Below are positions 19,715-28,347 of a stretch of 64,000 bases of DNA, one piece after another. Where the stretch lies: assembly GCF_000153105.1 (NCBI RefSeq), contig NZ_CH672376.1, forward strand, positions 4,004,485-4,068,484, in the 5' to 3' direction. The first letter of the stretch is position 1. Each line of letters begins with the position of its first letter. The DNA is from Blastopirellula marina DSM 3645 (GTDB taxonomy: Bacteria > Planctomycetota > Planctomycetia > Pirellulales > Pirellulaceae). The notes beneath the pieces are model-generated. The model was not told the DNA's origin, ran no database searches, and saw nothing but the letters and a program-made list of their open reading frames with translations. The position numbers and the translations under genes are program-made.

Positions 19715-21445
19715 ATGCCTCCAGAACCCTCTGAAAATCGAGAACTAAATAGCAGCCGCTGGTTTGCCCCCGACAGCCTGCGCGGCTTTGGGCATCGCTC
19801 ACGTCTGAAAGGGATGGGCTACGACGACGAAGACTTTCGCGGCAAGCCGGTTGTCGCGATTCTTAATACGTGGAGCGATCTTAATACTTGCCATTCGCAT
19901 TTCCCCGAACGCGTCAAAGAAGTCAAACGCGGGATCTGGCAGATGGGCGGTTTTCCGGTCGAAATTCCGGTGATGTCGCTCGGCGAGATGATGATGAAGC
20001 CGACGACCATGCTCTATCGCAATCTGCTGGCGATGGAGACCGAAGAAGTCCTCCGTTGTCACCCGATCGACGCCGCGGTCCTGATGGGCGGCTGTGACAA
20101 AACAGTCCCCGCGATGATCATGGGCGCGATCTCCGCTGATCGCCCGGCGATTTTTCTGCCGGCTGGCCCCATGCTAAAAGCACGCTGGAAAGACCAGACG
20201 CTGGGGAGCGGCAGCGACGCTTGGAAGTATTGGGACGAACGCCGCGCCGGCAACCTGTGCGATGAATCGTGGGGACAGATCGAGAACTGCATCGCCCGCT
20301 CGGCAGGCACCTGCATGACCATGGGGACCGCTTCGACCATGTCGGCGATCGCCGAATCGATGGGCTTCACGCTGCCGGGCGCATCATCCGTACCGGCCGT
20401 GATCGCCGAACACTCGCGTCTGGCCGTCGCCACCGGCAGACGCGCCGTCGAAATGGCCCTCACCGATCTGCGGCCTTCCTCCTTTTTAACGCCGGCGTCG
20501 TTTGACAACTCGATCGTCACCAGCATGGCGATCGGCGGCTCGACCAACGCAATTGTGCACATCATCGCGATGGCCCGCCGCGCCGGCATCGAATTGACGC
20601 TGGAGCGTTTTGACGAGCTCTCGCGTACGACGCCGGTCCTGGCCAACATTCGCCCTGCCGGCAAATTTTTGATGGAAGACTTTTTTGACAGCGGCGGTCT
20701 GCCGGCCTTGCTGAAAGAACTTGGTTCGCACATCGACGGCACGTGCCGCACCGTCAACGGCTTTACCCTGGCCGAAAACGTCGCCGCCGCCGAAGTGATT
20801 GACGCCGACATTATTCGCTCGCTCGACAATCCCATTTCCGCAACCGGCGGCACGTTTGTCCTGCGCGGCAACCTGGCCCCGTCGGGCTGCGTCATTAAAC
20901 CGACGGCGGCCTCTCCGCGACTGCTGGATCACACCGGCCCCGCGGTCGTGTTTGACGACTACGCCCAACTAAAAGCGCAGCTCAACGACCCGGCCTCCAA
21001 TATCACGGCCGACTCGGTGTTGATCTTGCGAAACGCCGGCCCTCAGGGAGGCCCCGGTTTTCCCGAATGGGGAATGCTGCCGATTCCCGATCACCTGCTT
21101 AAACAAGGGGTCCGCGATCTGGTCCGCATCTCCGACGCGCGGATGAGCGGCACCAGTTATGGAACCTGCGTTCTGCATGTCGCTCCCGAAGCGGCCGTCG
21201 GCGGGCCGCTGGGGCTGGTCCACAACGGTGACCTGATTCAGCTGAATGTCGAGCAGCGCAGTCTGAACCTGCTGGTCGATGAAGAAGTATTGGCCGAGCG
21301 CCGCAAAGCGTGGTCGCCGCGCGAGGCCCGCTACAAACGCGGCTATGGCGCGATGTTTCTGAAACACGTCACCCAAGCCGACGCCGGCTGCGATTTTGAT
21401 TTTCTCCATCACGGCGCTGACACGCCGGATCCCGATATTTTCTGA
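19715..21445 (+). CDS. IlvD/Edd-family sugar-acid dehydratase (arabonate/xylonate dehydratase type)
   Basis: 576 residues, full length for the iron-sulfur dehydratase family. The cluster and metal ligands are visible: Cys59 in NTCHSHF, Cys127 in GGCDKTVPA (with Lys128) and Cys200 in SAGTCMTMGTASTM. The nucleophile-type serine region SDARMSGTSYGT is near residues 475-486. The sequence resembles the sugar-acid branch (L-arabonate or D-xylonate dehydratase, giving 2-keto-3-deoxy acids) more than the branched-chain amino-acid enzyme IlvD. The GntP permease upstream and DapA-family gene 30 bp downstream support this. Confidence 0.85.
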   Translation: MPPEPSENRELNSSRWFAPDSLRGFGHRSRLKGMGYDDEDFRGKPVVAILNTWSDLNTCHSHFPERVKEVKRGIWQMGGFPVEIPVMSLGEMMMKPTTMLYRNLLAMETEEVLRCHPIDAAVLMGGCDKTVPAMIMGAISADRPAIFLPAGPMLKARWKDQTLGSGSDAWKYWDERRAGNLCDESWGQIENCIARSAGTCMTMGTASTMSAIAESMGFTLPGASSVPAVIAEHSRLAVATGRRAVEMALTDLRPSSFLTPASFDNSIVTSMAIGGSTNAIVHIIAMARRAGIELTLERFDELSRTTPVLANIRPAGKFLMEDFFDSGGLPALLKELGSHIDGTCRTVNGFTLAENVAAAEVIDADIIRSLDNPISATGGTFVLRGNLAPSGCVIKPTAASPRLLDHTGPAVVFDDYAQLKAQLNDPASNITADSVLILRNAGPQGGPGFPEWGMLPIPDHLLKQGVRDLVRISDARMSGTSYGTCVLHVAPEAAVGGPLGLVHNGDLIQLNVEQRSLNLLVDEEVLAERRKAWSPREARYKRGYGAMFLKHVTQADAGCDFDFLHHGADTPDPDIF

Positions 21446-21475
21446 GACAGCTACCCTCAAGGAACTTGATTGGCC

Positions 21476-22387
21476 ATGGATACCCAACCCATCACCGCTG
21501 CAACAATTTCCCGTTCCGTCTGGGCGGTCCCCTCAATGGCGCGATCCGCCGCAGGCGCCCTGGATCGCGAAGAAAACACGAAGATCATCCGCCATATCGA
21601 ACAAGGGGGGATCTCGACGCTGCTGTACGGCGGCAATGCGATTTTCTATCACCTGACGCTTGCCGAATATCGCACGGCGCTCGAGCTAATCAGCCAGTGC
21701 GCCGCCGCGGATACGCTGGTCATCCCGGCGATCGGCCCCGCCTACGGAACGATGCTCGATCAGGCCGAGATCCTGCAAGACTTCGACTTTCCGACGGCCA
21801 TGATTTTGCCGCAGCGGGATGTCGTCTCGTCGGCCGGCATCGCATCCGCCGTGCGGAAGATCGCCGAACGACTCGGCAAGCCGATCGTCCTGTATCTCAA
21901 ATATGATCGCACCGTGAGCGTCGCAGACGCCGCCGCGCTGGTCAACGACGGGCTCATCTCGGCCATCAAATACGCCGTCGTCCGTGAAGACTACACCCAA
22001 GACGACTACCTACGCGAGCTCACCGACAAAGTAGACACTAGCCTGATCCTCAGCGGCCTCGGCGATCAGCCGGCGATCGTCCACATGCAAGACTTCGGCC
22101 TCGGCGGCTTCACCACCGGCTGCGGCTGCGTCTTCCCCCAACTCTCGGTCGCGCTCCTCCAAGCGATTCAAGCCAAGAAGTGGGACGAAGCGGAATCGAT
22201 CCGCGAACAATTCCTGCCGCTAGAACGCCTACGAGATTCGCTCGGCCCCATCAGCATCCTCCACCGCGCGACAGAGCTAGCCGGAATCGCAAAAACGGGC
22301 CCGATTATTCCGCTACTGTCAGAGCCAGACGACGCGATCAAAACCCGGATATCGGCGGCGCTGCAGCAGATGAGTCAGGCGAAGTAG
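21476..22387 (+). CDS. DapA/NanA-family aldolase or dehydratase for 2-keto-3-deoxy sugar acid
   Basis: 303 residues from ATG 21476; a TTG at 21470 is closer to the AAGGA site at 21459 and may be the true start. The TIM-barrel family features are GGISTLLYGGNA near residue 43 and the Schiff-base lysine in AIKYA at residue 165. The usual Tyr-Asn-x-Pro motif is replaced by YLKYDRT, so it is not a standard dihydrodipicolinate synthase. Beside a sugar-acid dehydratase the likely role is L-2-keto-3-deoxyarabonate dehydratase or keto-deoxy acid aldolase. Its 3' end is duplicated at 25431. Confidence 0.82.
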   Translation: MDTQPITAATISRSVWAVPSMARSAAGALDREENTKIIRHIEQGGISTLLYGGNAIFYHLTLAEYRTALELISQCAAADTLVIPAIGPAYGTMLDQAEILQDFDFPTAMILPQRDVVSSAGIASAVRKIAERLGKPIVLYLKYDRTVSVADAAALVNDGLISAIKYAVVREDYTQDDYLRELTDKVDTSLILSGLGDQPAIVHMQDFGLGGFTTGCGCVFPQLSVALLQAIQAKKWDEAESIREQFLPLERLRDSLGPISILHRATELAGIAKTGPIIPLLSEPDDAIKTRISAALQQMSQAK

Positions 22388-22467
22388 CTTGTTAAGCCAG
22401 AAGCGTCTAACGGGGCGGAAGCCCTGGGGAGTGCCGCAAGCAGTTCAAGCTAGATTGGACTGCTTGC
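22325..22467. repeat. Direct repeat, copy 1 (3' end of DapA-family gene and terminator)
   Basis: The last about 60 bases of the gene plus the following 80 bases recur at 25431-25578, roughly 90 percent identical up to the terminator hairpin, where the stem sequence differs but the fold is kept. The two copies bracket 3 kb containing a glycosyltransferase remnant and a membrane protein gene. Confidence 0.85.
22436..22467 (+). terminator. Hairpin terminator of the sugar-acid cluster
   Basis: The arms gcaagcagttcaa and ttggactgcttgc pair over 13 positions with one G-T wobble, 49 bases after the DapA-family stop. No long T-run follows, so it may be a weak or factor-assisted terminator. Confidence 0.5.
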
Positions 22468-22479
22468 TGAATTATTGGG

Positions 22480-22669
22480 CTATGTTCTGCTTGTACGCAT
22501 CAGAACTGCCGGCCCTTCCAAATGGTTCTCCGTAAAAATGAATTCGTGGTCGTAGTCGACCAGTGACTCAATCACAGCGGTGATCTCCGCGTGCGCGCGT
22601 TCCAAGTTCAACTCTTCATTGCACGCAGGCACGAGGATCGAAAATCGAAACGATTGGCCTGTCCGTCAT
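22480..22669 (-). pseudogene. Remnant of a family 2 glycosyltransferase N-terminus
   Basis: Read on the minus strand from an ATG at 22669, the sequence gives MTDRPIVSIF, then after a frameshift VPACNEELNLERAHAEI, TAVIESLVDYDHEFIFTEN and a stop at 22480. This matches the start of GT2 enzymes (VVPAYNEE.N followed by an EIIFVDDGS-like segment). The remainder of the catalytic domain is gone. The fragment lies just inside the duplicated DapA-gene end and points the opposite way. The 412 bases from 22670 to 23080 hold no gene I can support; they precede the membrane-protein gene. Confidence 0.6.
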
Positions 22670-23080
22670 TCGAGGTTCCCGAGACCTGTGGCAAGATTAG
22701 CGTGACTGAAATCTATTGGAGGGCCCGGAATCTACTTGAAATGCAGGGTTTTGGGCAACCTCAGTTTGCGGGATTTGAGGCGCCACTTTTTTTGGGGAGC
22801 CACCGCCAGACTAAACGGCCGGATCTCCACGGTTTGGTTGGAGGTTGACGTTTTCTCATTCCAGCTTTGTTGCTAGACTTCCCGCGTAATTAACGCACCG
22901 CAATTCTGGGCCCCTCATAAAATGCTGATGAAAAGTCTAAGGCCCATTCACTCAACACGGAAGGTCGGATAGTAGAGCGACTGTCGATTACGGTCAAACC
23001 TACAATATCCATCTATCCGTGCCGAGTTTTAAACGCGTACCTCACACGGCTCTTGCGTTTTCGAATTAAAGGAATCAGTA

Positions 23081-25369
23081 ATGAGTACAGACAACTCTGA
23101 ATCGGATACATCGAAGTCATCGCTGCCAACCCTTCCGTTCTCTAGCCGCCATGCCTGGACGATTGCGTTTGTAGTCGCACCGTTATTGGCTTTACTGGGT
23201 GGTGCGTTGTCCGTGGGCGCCTTTACCTGGAATCACACGATCCCATTCGAGTATGCCCATGACTCATTTTTAGTTACCGTACCTGTTAAAACGATGCTCG
23301 AGCAGGGCTGGTGGTATGAGAATGACAAGCTAGGTGCTCCAGCGCAAATGGAGTTCTACGACTATCCGTCCAGCCCGAACCTGCACATTGCCGTGCTGAA
23401 GTGCATGTCGCTCTTTTGTAGTGATGCATTTACCCTTCTGAATTTCTATTTCTTGCTTAGCTTTCCGCTGATCACGCTATTTACTCTGTTCGCATTCCGA
23501 ACATTACGATTGGCTCCGCTACCAAGTTCGGCACTTAGTATCGTTTTTGCCTTCGCCCCGTACCATTTCTGGCGAGGAATGGCTCATCTATGGCTAGGAT
23601 GTTACCTGACGGTACCACTGGCGATGATCGTGGTGGCTTGGGTGTTGCAGAATCGAGCAAGCCTAATTGGATCCGTACACGATGGCCGCTGGAAATGGAC
23701 TCTGTTCTCGCTCCCAACCTTGGCCGCAGTGGTTATCTGCGCCGCATTGGGATTCGACTTTCCATACTATCCAGTCTTCACCGCGTTTCTGTTGCTCATC
23801 GTCGGTCCGTACGCGGCATTGCAGACAAAATCCTGGACCCCTGTCATTCGATCCGGGTTTTTGATCGCGGCAATTGTATTTTTCTTCGCTGCGAATGTCA
23901 GTCCGAATCTAGTTTATCGAATCCAATATGGGAAAAACCCTTCTCCTGCGATGGTTTCGACCCGGTCTTGGACTGACTCGGAACGTTACGCACTCAAGAT
24001 TGCCTCATTAGTACTCCCCGCGGAAGAACATCCAATCCGCGTGTTGAAAAAGTTGCGGAATAAATATAACGCAGGAACCATTACTGCCAGCGAAGACGGA
24101 TCGCCGGCACTGGGCATGATCGCCTCGGGAGGCTTTTTGTTTTTGATTGGGTGGCTACTATGGCGGCAAAACCATGGCAAAACAGAATCAACCCGGACGA
24201 TAGATTGGATGAGTCTCTTGACGATTGCCACGCTCTTGCTGGCAACCGTTGGGGGGTTCAGCGCCCTCAGTAGTATCCTGGCCACCGGTGTTTTGCGAGG
24301 CTACAATCGAATCAGCATCTTCATTATGTTCTTCAGTTTAGTCCCGGTGGGGCTCTGGCTAAGCTACTTGCAAGCTAGGTGCTGGGACCATCTTCATTGG
24401 AGAACCGGCTTCGTCATCGGCCTCCTATTATTGACGTTGCTGGGCTCGTTTGAGCAAAGCCGCTATTTCCGAAAGGCCGGTGTGAATGAAATCGCGGAAT
24501 TTGATAGTGATCGCAGTTTTGTTCGGCAAATCGAGCAGGATGCAGGTCCTACGGGCAAAGTCTTCCAATACCCGCTGCAGAATTTCCTTTCCTACGCAGG
24601 CCCTGCGATAGCGATCGATCCTTACACTCATTTCCGCGGCTACCTGCACTCGGATACGCTGACATGGAGTTTCGGCGCCGTCGTTGGTCGGCAGGGAGCT
24701 GACCTACAGGACTGGATCGCTTCGCTGGAACCAGAAGAAGCCCTTCCAGTTCTGACCCTGTTTGAATTCAATGGCATCTATATCGATCGCAAACTGTACG
24801 CGGATCATGGGGCCGAGATCGAGTCGGATTTTGCCCGGCTGCTTAAGGCTGAGCCGGTCGTCAGCGAGGATCAACGTTTAACTTATTTTTCGTTGAAAGA
24901 GTATGCGTATCAGTTTCATTCGACTCATACACCCGAGCAGGTCGCCGCTCTCAAGCGGGATATTTATCCTACAGTTGTCGGTTGGAATGGATTCGATGCT
25001 GAAGAGCAGAACGAGAACGAGACATGGCGTTGGTGCAGGAAAAACCACGCAATTCTGAAACTGAACAACATGGGCAGCGTCGATCGGCTTGTGAAATTGC
25101 AATTTGCCCTAGCGACCGGTCTCCCCCAGTCCGCCGAATGTCGAATCAAAAGCGACGATTGGGAAGTGACATCACCGATTGGCGCTGTCGCAACGCATTT
25201 CTCGAAAACGATTCCTGTCCCGCCAGGTGTGACCAGCATTCAGTTCAACTCAACCGCGAAACCAATGCAGACCCCCGCACGGGACGTCAACTTCCGAATC
25301 ATCAACTTCTCTTATGAAGTAGTTGACGATCTCGACTTGGCCGAATCGGATAAGACGAATGCTCGATAG
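23081..25369 (+). CDS. Large multi-pass membrane protein, GT-C/YfhO-like
   Basis: 762 residues with about ten membrane helices in the first 460 residues (starting at about 27-50) and a hydrophilic, probably periplasmic C-terminal 300 residues. An acidic motif after the first helix (EYAHDSF) and the overall layout recall GT-C glycosyltransferases that use lipid-linked sugars, or YfhO-like proteins. No family is certain. It stands alone, bracketed by the 22325/25431 direct repeats, next to a GT2 remnant, and looks somewhat less GC-biased in codon choice than its neighbours, so acquisition by transfer is plausible. Confidence 0.7.
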   Translation: MSTDNSESDTSKSSLPTLPFSSRHAWTIAFVVAPLLALLGGALSVGAFTWNHTIPFEYAHDSFLVTVPVKTMLEQGWWYENDKLGAPAQMEFYDYPSSPNLHIAVLKCMSLFCSDAFTLLNFYFLLSFPLITLFTLFAFRTLRLAPLPSSALSIVFAFAPYHFWRGMAHLWLGCYLTVPLAMIVVAWVLQNRASLIGSVHDGRWKWTLFSLPTLAAVVICAALGFDFPYYPVFTAFLLLIVGPYAALQTKSWTPVIRSGFLIAAIVFFFAANVSPNLVYRIQYGKNPSPAMVSTRSWTDSERYALKIASLVLPAEEHPIRVLKKLRNKYNAGTITASEDGSPALGMIASGGFLFLIGWLLWRQNHGKTESTRTIDWMSLLTIATLLLATVGGFSALSSILATGVLRGYNRISIFIMFFSLVPVGLWLSYLQARCWDHLHWRTGFVIGLLLLTLLGSFEQSRYFRKAGVNEIAEFDSDRSFVRQIEQDAGPTGKVFQYPLQNFLSYAGPAIAIDPYTHFRGYLHSDTLTWSFGAVVGRQGADLQDWIASLEPEEALPVLTLFEFNGIYIDRKLYADHGAEIESDFARLLKAEPVVSEDQRLTYFSLKEYAYQFHSTHTPEQVAALKRDIYPTVVGWNGFDAEEQNENETWRWCRKNHAILKLNNMGSVDRLVKLQFALATGLPQSAECRIKSDDWEVTSPIGAVATHFSKTIPVPPGVTSIQFNSTAKPMQTPARDVNFRIINFSYEVVDDLDLAESDKTNAR

Positions 25370-25430
25370 AGTTTAAACACCGTCTTGATTGTAACTCGCA
25401 TCCGGGAGTGATTGAACTGACCTGTCATAA

Positions 25431-25578
25431 CCAGACGAAGCGATCAAAACCCGGATCACTGCGGCGCTGCAGCAGATGAGTCAAGCGAAGTAGTTTGCTG
25501 AGCCAGAAGCGTCTAACGGGGCGGAAGTCCTGGGCTGGGACAACGCCAGCAGTTCAAGAAGTGGATGGAACTGCTGGC
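25431..25578. repeat. Direct repeat, copy 2 (orphan 3' end of DapA-family gene with hairpin)
   Basis: This repeats the end of the DapA-family gene without its body: the codons for the last about 20 residues through the TAG stop, then the same downstream segment. The final hairpin 25545-25578 has an 11-base perfect stem (gccagcagttc / gaactgctggc), a different sequence but the same fold as in copy 1. Confidence 0.85.
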
Positions 25579-25595
25579 TGACCTTAGCTAGGTAG

Positions 25596-25613
25596 GGTGC
25601 GTCGCGACGCACC
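25596..25613. repeat. 18-base perfect palindrome
   Basis: ggtgcgtcgcgacgcacc reads identically on both strands and would form a tight hairpin. It lies 17 bases after the second copy of the DapA-gene end. It is probably another dispersed intergenic palindrome. Between here and 25769 I see no gene. Confidence 0.6.
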
Positions 25614-25769
25614 GCGAACCTGCCCACAGCGCGACCAATATCCCAGCGTAGCAACGCACTCGCACCGCCAGGTGCGACGAATTCAAGGTTGGTTAGCAGG
25701 ACTCGTGCGCTTTGAAGTGGCGCTTTTGGAAGTTGCAAGCGTCTATTTCTCTTCATAGTCCGCAGCGCC

Positions 25770-26013
25770 AGTTTTGAGGTTGCGCTATTTGGCCGAACGG
25801 ATTCCGGTTGGCCGCGATAGCTCCGCTATCGGGGCGGCGCAGCCGTAAGAGGCATTGGTTCTCCGTAAGCAGTTCAGGGGCTTTTCGCCATTTCCAACGG
25901 TATAGCGAACACCGAAGTTCGTCCGACCGCGGCTCGATGCCTCTTACCGACTTCGTCGGCCCCGATAGCGGAGCTATCGCGGCCAACCAGGGAAATAACG
26001 CAACCTCTAAACT
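25770..26013. repeat. MITE-like palindromic element, complete copy
   Basis: The unit 25806-25988 (183 bp) is bounded by a perfect 30-base inverted repeat (25806-25835 and 25959-25988). Outer arms 25770-25790 and 25993-26013 also pair at 18 of 21 positions. Each 30-base end is itself a small hairpin (CGATAGC..GCTATCG). A further inverted pair, gtaagaggcat/atgcctcttac, lies inside. There is no protein-coding frame I trust. A diverged copy is at 9596 and an isolated end at 59856. Confidence 0.85.
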
Positions 26014-26037
26014 CGTGCGCCAGACGCACTCTACGAT

Positions 26038-26565
26038 CTATCTAATCGGTTGGAGCGTTTCGTAGTCGTCTCCCGTTGAGCCTGGCAGGTCCATGTCATA
26101 GCGAATTCCCGTAAAGGCAGCGAACAGTTCGACAGGCACATCGAAAACGTGATCCACATCATCGCCATCGTCAACCTGCTCCTGCAGCTTGGCGTCGCGA
26201 ATTGCCTCTTACTCGCTCGGCAGATCACCAGACGTGACCAAATGCGTTAGCGACTGCCGAGTATCGTGAAAGACACTCCAGTTCTCTACGCCGTTATCCC
26301 AAGCAGTCGCAAAACTCAACATGCAGGTTTCGTTGATATCGCAAACTAGCAGTTCGGCGAAAGACGAAAGTTCCGCCAAAATTTCGCTGTGCGGTCGCGG
26401 GTAGTTATTCAAGTAAAGCAGTTACCACCCGGTTGATACCGAAGCGCCGCATACCGGAGGCTCGGCGATTTCATTGCGTTCGCCAGTGCGTCGAACTCCG
26501 TATCGCTCGTAAAGTACATCCGCGTCAATTCCACGAACTGCGATCTGTGCAACACTAAAACCCAT
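26038..26565 (-). pseudogene. Unrecognised gene interrupted by two in-frame TAA codons
   Basis: One reading frame runs from ATG 26565 (MGFSVAQIAVRGIDADVLYE) through 176 codons to a TAG at 26038-26040, broken only by TAA at 26422-26424 and TAA at 26209-26211. Both sides of each stop read as normal protein in the same frame (STGW-stop-LLYLNNYPRPHSEIL and SGDLPSE-stop-EAIRDAKLQ). Each stop is one base away from a sense codon that fits (Tyr and Leu). I do not know the family. It lies next to the MITE-like element and is presumably non-functional. Confidence 0.7.
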
Positions 26566-26675
26566 GGGTACTCCGTTTAATGTCCTGAATGGGGTAACGA
26601 CTGGCGTAACCGGGCCGCCGCGGTTGAAATTCCACATGCAAAACGCGCTGTCGGCGGCTCCGCGTCAGGCCTTTA

Positions 26676-27380
26676 TTATCCCTTCTTTTCGGGCGGAGAA
26701 TCCACGAACGGCTTTTTGTTCTGGTACAACCGGAGTCGTTCCGCCAACTCCTTTTTAGCGGCCTCGTCTTCAACGAGGGCGATGGCCTGCTCTTGTCGCT
26801 CGATCGCTTTCGGGAAGTCGTCTGCTGCAGCGTAGGCCGCGGCAAGCGTGTCGATCGCGAATCCGTTTTTCCATTCACTCATTTCGCATTCCAGGATGGC
26901 GACTTCGATCGCACGTTTTGGATTGCGGAACTTCTTCTCCGGGCAGGTCGCCAGAACCCAGGCCAGGTTGTTCTTCGCATCGGGATAGGCGGTATTCAGC
27001 GCGATTGTCTTTTCGTAGTCATCAACCGCCTGCTTATATTTGCCTGCTAGTTCGCAAGCGTAGCCGCGATTGTAGTAGAAATAGGCAAGGTTTGGGTCAT
27101 TTGGGTCCCCGGTTGCTTCGGTCGCTTTTTCGATGGCGGTCGCGTAATCCTTGAGCGCTGCATCGATGTCACCCAGGCTTGAGTAGCAGTTGGCGCGATT
27201 GCCGTAAATCGCCGGATTGTCCGACGACTTCGCCACTTCGGTAAACAGCTCGATCGCCTTTTGGTATTCGCCATTCTGATAAGCCGTCTCCGCCGCGCGA
27301 TAACCACTGGGCGGTCCGCATCCGACGAGCGCGACGGCGAGAGCGCAGAGAAGCGAAAGGTTGCTGTGCGAAGGCATCAT
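26676..27380 (-). CDS. TPR-repeat lipoprotein
   Basis: 234 residues. The N-terminus is a lipoprotein signal with lipobox ALVGCGPP (Cys21). The rest is tetratricopeptide repeats: AAETAYQNGEYQKAIELFTE, AIYGNRANCYSSLGDIDAAL, AYFYYNRGYACELAGKYKQA and further degenerate units, then a charged tail. TPR lipoproteins act as protein-binding scaffolds at the envelope; the partner is unknown. The gene stands alone. A second Met three bases in is equally possible as start. Confidence 0.82.
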   Translation of the reverse strand: MMPSHSNLSLLCALAVALVGCGPPSGYRAAETAYQNGEYQKAIELFTEVAKSSDNPAIYGNRANCYSSLGDIDAALKDYATAIEKATEATGDPNDPNLAYFYYNRGYACELAGKYKQAVDDYEKTIALNTAYPDAKNNLAWVLATCPEKKFRNPKRAIEVAILECEMSEWKNGFAIDTLAAAYAAADDFPKAIERQEQAIALVEDEAAKKELAERLRLYQNKKPFVDSPPEKKG

Positions 27381-28347
27381 GGGGAGACCTTATGTTCTGA
27401 GGGGGATAGCTTCCGCCCCATATTAGCCAAATCGTGGGGGCACTGGAAGCTAATTCAGGGACCCCCTTTGGATGAAGGCGTTGAAAAAGTGGAACGGATG
27501 CAGATCCTGGCTCAGCTCCAGACATGAGCGCAGACTCGAGGGTCTCGTCAATTTCCCTGATGACCCGCCCGACGGTTTTCGCCTCCGCAGTGGCCCGCAT
27601 CGTTCGCTCGAAAGTTCAAGATCTCGAGATCGACGACCAAGCGGCGCGGTCGGGCCTCCAACGATTCTTCTTGCCATCTCCGCAATCTTTTATTAAACTT
27701 TACTTACAACTTCACGCTCAACACGCCCCTTCCTATAAAGATGGGCTGGGTTCGCTGCTGCGCGGGATTTTGCGAAGGCGAACTGTGAGCTCATGGAGAC
27801 GTCAAAAAAAGTAGCGCGGTCCGGTCCAACTAGGGAAACCGTAGAACCGTCCGTGTCTGCGGCAGCGGCAGATTGCCCAATTTAACCCTCAGGCAGACTG
27901 GGTAGTTGGATGTAAAAAAATTTAGCGGTCCGGTCCGACCGGCGGGCAAATGTCGAATGTCGAAATCAAAATATCGAATGCTCGGATCGACGGGCTCCAA
28001 AAAAATGCGCAGCGGTCCGGTCCAATCCGATCTATCGCGTCTGTGAAAGTGAAGGAGGTGGGGGGAGGAAGCTGCTTTCGTGGGAGCGTAAGGTGACTAG
28101 GGGGGCAATTGGGCCTTTGTTGTTAGGAATGGCGACCGTTTTCCCTCGGATTGCGCACGCTGGCTAGTGTTGGATTGGTTCGACTGGTTGGATCGAAAAA
28201 ATGATGCAGTCCGGTCCGGTTTGTCAGGCCGACGCCAGACCTACCGTGGGGGGCGCGTCGTAATTGCTCGCAGCGGCGAACTTGTTTATCCTGCTAGTTT
28301 GGCTTTTCCATGCAACTATCCCCGTAAAGAATCCGTAGATCACGCTC
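27381..28347. other. Noncoding kilobase with four-copy motif
   Basis: I find no convincing gene in these 967 bases. The short frames on either strand (for example 27524-27814 plus, 27450-27677 minus) have no ribosome-binding site or recognisable domain. The second half contains the regularly built motif listed separately at 27804-28217. The YebC-family promoter must be near the right edge. Confidence 0.6.
27804..28217 (+). repeat. Four copies of A-tract + GCGGTCCGGTCC motif
   Basis: Four units share an A-tract of six or seven bases (27804-27810, 27914-27920, 27999-28005, 28196-28201), a spacer of four to six bases, and gcggtccggtcc (27816-27827, 27925-27936, 28012-28023; the fourth, 28206-28217, has gcagtccggtcc). 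Flanking sequences are unrelated and unit spacing is 109, 87 and 194 bases. The regular design suggests protein-binding sites or a transposon/RNA footprint. Confidence 0.75.

Noticed and set aside
21476..22387. dapA for lysine biosynthesis
   Set aside because: The Tyr-Asn-x-Pro motif is missing and the neighbours are a sugar-acid permease and dehydratase.
22591..22848. Plus-strand 85-codon gene
   Set aside because: It overlaps the GT2 remnant on the opposite strand and has no family resemblance or ribosome-binding site.
25753..25986. Minus-strand frame across the MITE-like element, similar to one across the copy at 9.6 kb
   Set aside because: The protein similarity follows from the DNA repeat itself; the frames have no start context and differ in length and ends.
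26038..26565. Stop-codon readthrough or recoding
   Set aside because: Both stops are TAA, there is no selenocysteine-type or other recoding structure, and all other genes end normally at TAA; decay is simpler.
27169..27600. Minus-strand frame overlapping the start of the TPR lipoprotein
   Set aside because: It overlaps a clearly coding N-terminus with a lipobox in another frame and shows no domain.
27804..28217. CRISPR array
   Set aside because: The four units are short, unequally spaced (109, 87, 194 bases), not palindromic in the CRISPR sense, and no cas genes are present in the window.
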